From Paragordius varius (lineage: Eukaryota; Nematomorpha), in contig OZ176050.1 in the NCBI GenBank assembly GCA_964247055.1, positions 9,424,001 through 9,488,000 on the forward strand: a DNA stretch of 64,000 nucleotides, written 5' to 3'. Positions 61,015-64,000 of the stretch are shown here, in pieces (the stretch's first letter is position 1; each line of letters starts with the position of its first letter). Under the pieces are notes generated by a model. It ran no database searches. It saw only the letters and a list, made by a program, of their open reading frames with translations, and was not told the DNA's origin. Both the position numbers and the translations under genes were made by a program.

Positions 61015-61974
61015 TTCTAAAGGGTGTTTGGGTCGAGCCTCCAAAAATAGGCTATACAAAATTGTCATGTTTCAAGCAAAATATTGCATCGTACTTTTTA
61101 ATTTTTAACACCCACAGAACATTCTTAAAATGGAGTTTATAAACAGGAATTTTTTTCAAAGCACCCAAAAACATCGAGAGCAAACTTTTATATGGATTTT
61201 TTATAGCATATCAGCTAGTTTTATCCTAGTGAAAACAAAATTTCAATGGTTTTAAGCAAATAAAGTGTGTATTGATGAGAATAAAATCGCATACTATATT
61301 TTTGGGCTTATAACTAAAACAACCTCAAATAACTCTAGGTTTACAATATATGACTCGAACTATGCATCAAAAGAAAAATGGCCTGGTTTAAGGAAATGCT
61401 GGCAAAATTAACATTGTGATGAGGGATCTCTTTTAATTAATGTTGATCACGATTGGTGCAAAATTAACTATTTCCACGCTTGAGGTTTTATCCAACAAAG
61501 AGAAAATGAAACTCAAGAGATTATATGTTTTTGCGGGGTATTCTAAATATGTGAATATACGTCGAACAAATTTTTGCAATTTGCGTTTGTTATTATAACT
61601 AAATCCTAGATTTTCAAAAACAAATTATTTTGTAGAGTATCAACGAACGAAATATGCGCCAAGCCTACTTATTTCAGAAAACCAAAATATTTAAATATGG
61701 GTGGTATCAGTGCGTTAAATCTTGGCTATCCGTTTATATCTTTTGAGAACTCAAATTTTTGATTGAATGATCGGCTTTAAGAATTTAAAGAAAATTTGCA
61801 TGTCACACTCCATATATAATAAATGCAAGAAATTAAAATACGCTAAACAGATTCTGAATTTGGCTATAACTTTTTAAATCATTAATTTATTGTTATGGGA
61901 AAAATCGATGTCGATTAGTTGCTATTTCGTAGGAGTATTATCGCTAGTATGTTCGGTTGAATTTACGGGAAATT
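61015..61974. other. Spacer, nothing recognised
   Basis: AT-rich with a few GC-richer patches; no frame or repeat match. Confidence 0.4.
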
Positions 61975-62300
61975 AATTTTTGTTATGGTAGCTTGGTTTC
62001 TTTGTACAAATCGTCGATCCAGCACGTTTTCTTTTACCGCGTTTTACCTAGCACTTTTCCTGTCATCGGCTGGTATTCTAAGTTTTTGGATCTAGTACTA
62101 TGGCCAAAGTAAACAAGTTTCATCAAGGCATGAGCTGTCATTCTTTGATGTCCAACTCTTTGAGGAATGAAGCATGCTTAGAAGATTAGATATATATCTA
62201 ATTTTGGTTTTAAATTTAATGTCATCCAATGACCATAACATATTATATTTTATCATATTGGCTTTGTCGATTGCTATTCTTCTCCTGAGGGATGCTATTG
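61975..62300 (-). mobile_element. LINE 3'-terminal fragment
   Basis: On the minus strand one frame reads RVGHQRMTAHALMKLVYFGH, then STRSKNLEYQPMTGKVLGKT, with KKTCWIDDL after a frame change. This is the C-terminal box of many LINE proteins (LKYFGHIMR...LE..IM.GK.EGKR.RGRP..RWIDD). Only the extreme 3' part survives. Confidence 0.55.
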
Positions 62301-62790
62301 TATTAGTCGTATTGATAAGAGGTCCAAGATAAATCTATAGTGGAAGTACAGCAATTCATATCTAGGAATGTTAGGGTATTATATTGATTTTGTGAGTTTA
62401 TGCGCATAATTTTTGTTTTAATTTAATTAATGGTTGGACCAAATTTTTGACATTCGTTGATAAATTGTAATGTCTTCAGTTCAACTGAGTTCGACACAAT
62501 ATGGTGATGTCGGCCTAGTGGACTGACTTGTATTACCGGCGATTTAAATGCCAAATGATTTGTTTGTTTCGGATGCTTTCAATGCAGATACGCTTGAAAT
62601 TTTCACACACATATAGTTAATAAATAGGTACGTAAAATTATTAGAACAATCGAGCTTGAATAATTTCAAAATATTTTACAGAGTTTAGTTTGCTTATTTT
62701 AATATATTAAAATTTTTGCGGTCAGTTTTAAAATTATTTTAAACTTATTAATTTTATTAAATGTATATTTTTTTTAAAAATCTCATTTAA

Positions 62791-62923
62791 GATTTTAAGT
62801 TCTATCGTACCTTCTGGTAAATGGGGTGGGGTGTTAAAGCAAGTCAAGCGTGGCAATAAGCCAGCAAGTGTACACTTGAAGATCGGTGATAAAAAACACT
62901 TAACTCAAGTGTTTTGCTTATGA
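62791..62923 (+). other. Coding-like segment of 43 codons, unrecognised
   Basis: After CATTTAAG (acceptor-like) the frame reads ILSSIVPSGKWGGVLKQVKR, then GNKPASVHLKIGDKKHLTQV, then FCL and TGA. Its GC, residue balance and K/G/V pattern look like real protein in a sequence otherwise full of Phe/Ile/Asn codons. No donor is needed if it is a last exon; no partner exon was found within the window. Confidence 0.3.
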
Positions 62924-64000
62924 ATATGAAATTTTTTTTCTCCCAATCCGAATTTAGAAATTATTTTGCTCATTTTCAACCATAATTAATAAGGCATAAG
63001 ATAAATAATATCAATATGCATTTTTTGAAGTTTTTCAAACTCGATGGCACGTATCTTATTATAATGTCATAGATTTTTTTAAATATTGAGCTCGGTACTT
63101 ATAATTTTTAAATTGATGAAACCGTTCGCCTGTAAAACACTTTTAGCATAATATTTTCTGGTATTATACATAATAATCATAGAGTATTTTTTAATTATTA
63201 ATCCTAAGCTATGGATTATCACAAAATAATTGTTTTTATATTATGCGATATTTTTTTCAAACAATAAATTTGTTGTCCCAATGTTCATCACTAATTCCAG
63301 GTGAATATATCTCCAAGCTGCATCTATTTTGCTACTCATTTTGTTAGGAGCCCATTTGCATATAATGGGATGTACAATATAACAGTACATTATTATTTTC
63401 AATTGATTATTATTAACATTACATTTGAAATAAACTTATGATGAAAAAACTCTTTACATGTTTTAATGGTATGAAGTAATCTTTGGCGTTTAATTTAGGT
63501 AAAACGAAGATTGACTTAATAAGATTTATTATTTAATTGGATAGAAATCGTCTCAATGAAATTTAAAGCGATAATCAATCGTACACCGAATTTGGAAAAA
63601 AAATAAATTTAACATATATTTTAGGATTTCATTTATCCTATCGCGATCAGTTAATTGATTAATCAAAGATTAGGGCATTATTTAAAATAATATACATATC
63701 TTCAAGTTTTACTTGGCCATATGATTTATCACCTCCGAATCAAGATTTCCTGATTGACTTAATAACCCCCCCTCCCCAATGTTAATTAATTTACCACATG
63801 AAAGCAAGCCATGACTTGAAAATCTTGCAAGTCAAACCATAAAATCACCCAACCCAATGGTGTCTATTATGAAAACTGATAATTGATTGATTATATTGCC
63901 TTTAGAAAACATGTGTTTTTATTTTATTATTAGCCAATAATATTAAATGATTCCTTCGAGTTTTTTGAAAACAGAGTTAACAAAATTCAGTTTTATAATG
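62924..64000. other. Terminal spacer, nothing recognised
   Basis: AT-rich to the window end; a CCCCCCCTCCCC-type tract lies near 63766. No gene. Confidence 0.45.

Noticed and set aside
62520-62580. ITGDLNAK-like endonuclease motif on the plus strand
   Set aside because: Eight residues only, on the strand opposite to the nearby LINE tail; insufficient to call an element.
1-64000. tRNA, rRNA, CRISPR or bacterial contamination
   Set aside because: No cloverleaf with A/B boxes, no rRNA core motif, no spaced identical repeats; spliced animal genes occur across the window.

Overview
The window is strongly AT-rich animal DNA. It holds split genes with GT-AG introns, metazoan-type regulators (an IRF2BP-family zinc-finger/RING protein and a PDE8 cyclic-nucleotide phosphodiesterase), and a dense sediment of DNA transposons, non-LTR retrotransposons, palindromic miniature elements and one broken LTR-element fossil. 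No bacterial operons, rRNA, tRNA or CRISPR arrays are visible.

Layout. 2255-6210 (+): IRF2BP-family gene, three exons. 6.3-13.9 kb: gene-poor, with a hairpin MITE and dispersed repeats. 13955-33046 (-): a 26-exon PDE8 gene, N-myristoylation-type start to stop, with repeats, a mariner relic and microsatellites in its introns. 33.9-40.1 kb: dispersed repeats, a nested hAT-like miniature element, and a Helitron-like composite that encloses a ~150-bp tandem array and a Gypsy-type fossil. 41661-44393 (-): a five-exon gene I do not recognise. 45-51 kb: more repeats and a 5'-truncated LINE. 52419-55822 (+): MRPL15, with a second LINE in its last intron. 55894-57002 (-): PITHD1, convergent with MRPL15 and only 71 bp away. 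58370-59595 (+): a PGRMC/MAPR haem-binding membrane protein. The last 4.4 kb are mostly repeats, with one short unexplained coding-like segment.

The most striking observation is a set of ultrashort spliceosomal introns. MRPL15 (23, 22, 22 nt), PITHD1 (35, 26, 31, 38 nt), PGRMC (26, 25 nt) and probably PDE8 (21 nt) each need GT...AG introns far below the usual animal minimum. Removing them restores open frames that match conserved protein families residue by residue. Other introns in the same genes run to hundreds or thousands of bases, so the length distribution is two-humped. Introns of about 22-26 nt are documented in dicyemid mesozoans. That lineage is a possible source, but the long repeat-filled introns and spacers here are unlike the compact dicyemid genomes described, so I leave the organism open.

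The genes do not form a pathway. They are housekeeping genes (mitochondrial ribosome, proteasome/thioredoxin-linked PITH protein, haem-binding membrane protein) beside signalling and transcription genes (cAMP breakdown, IRF2BP co-regulator).
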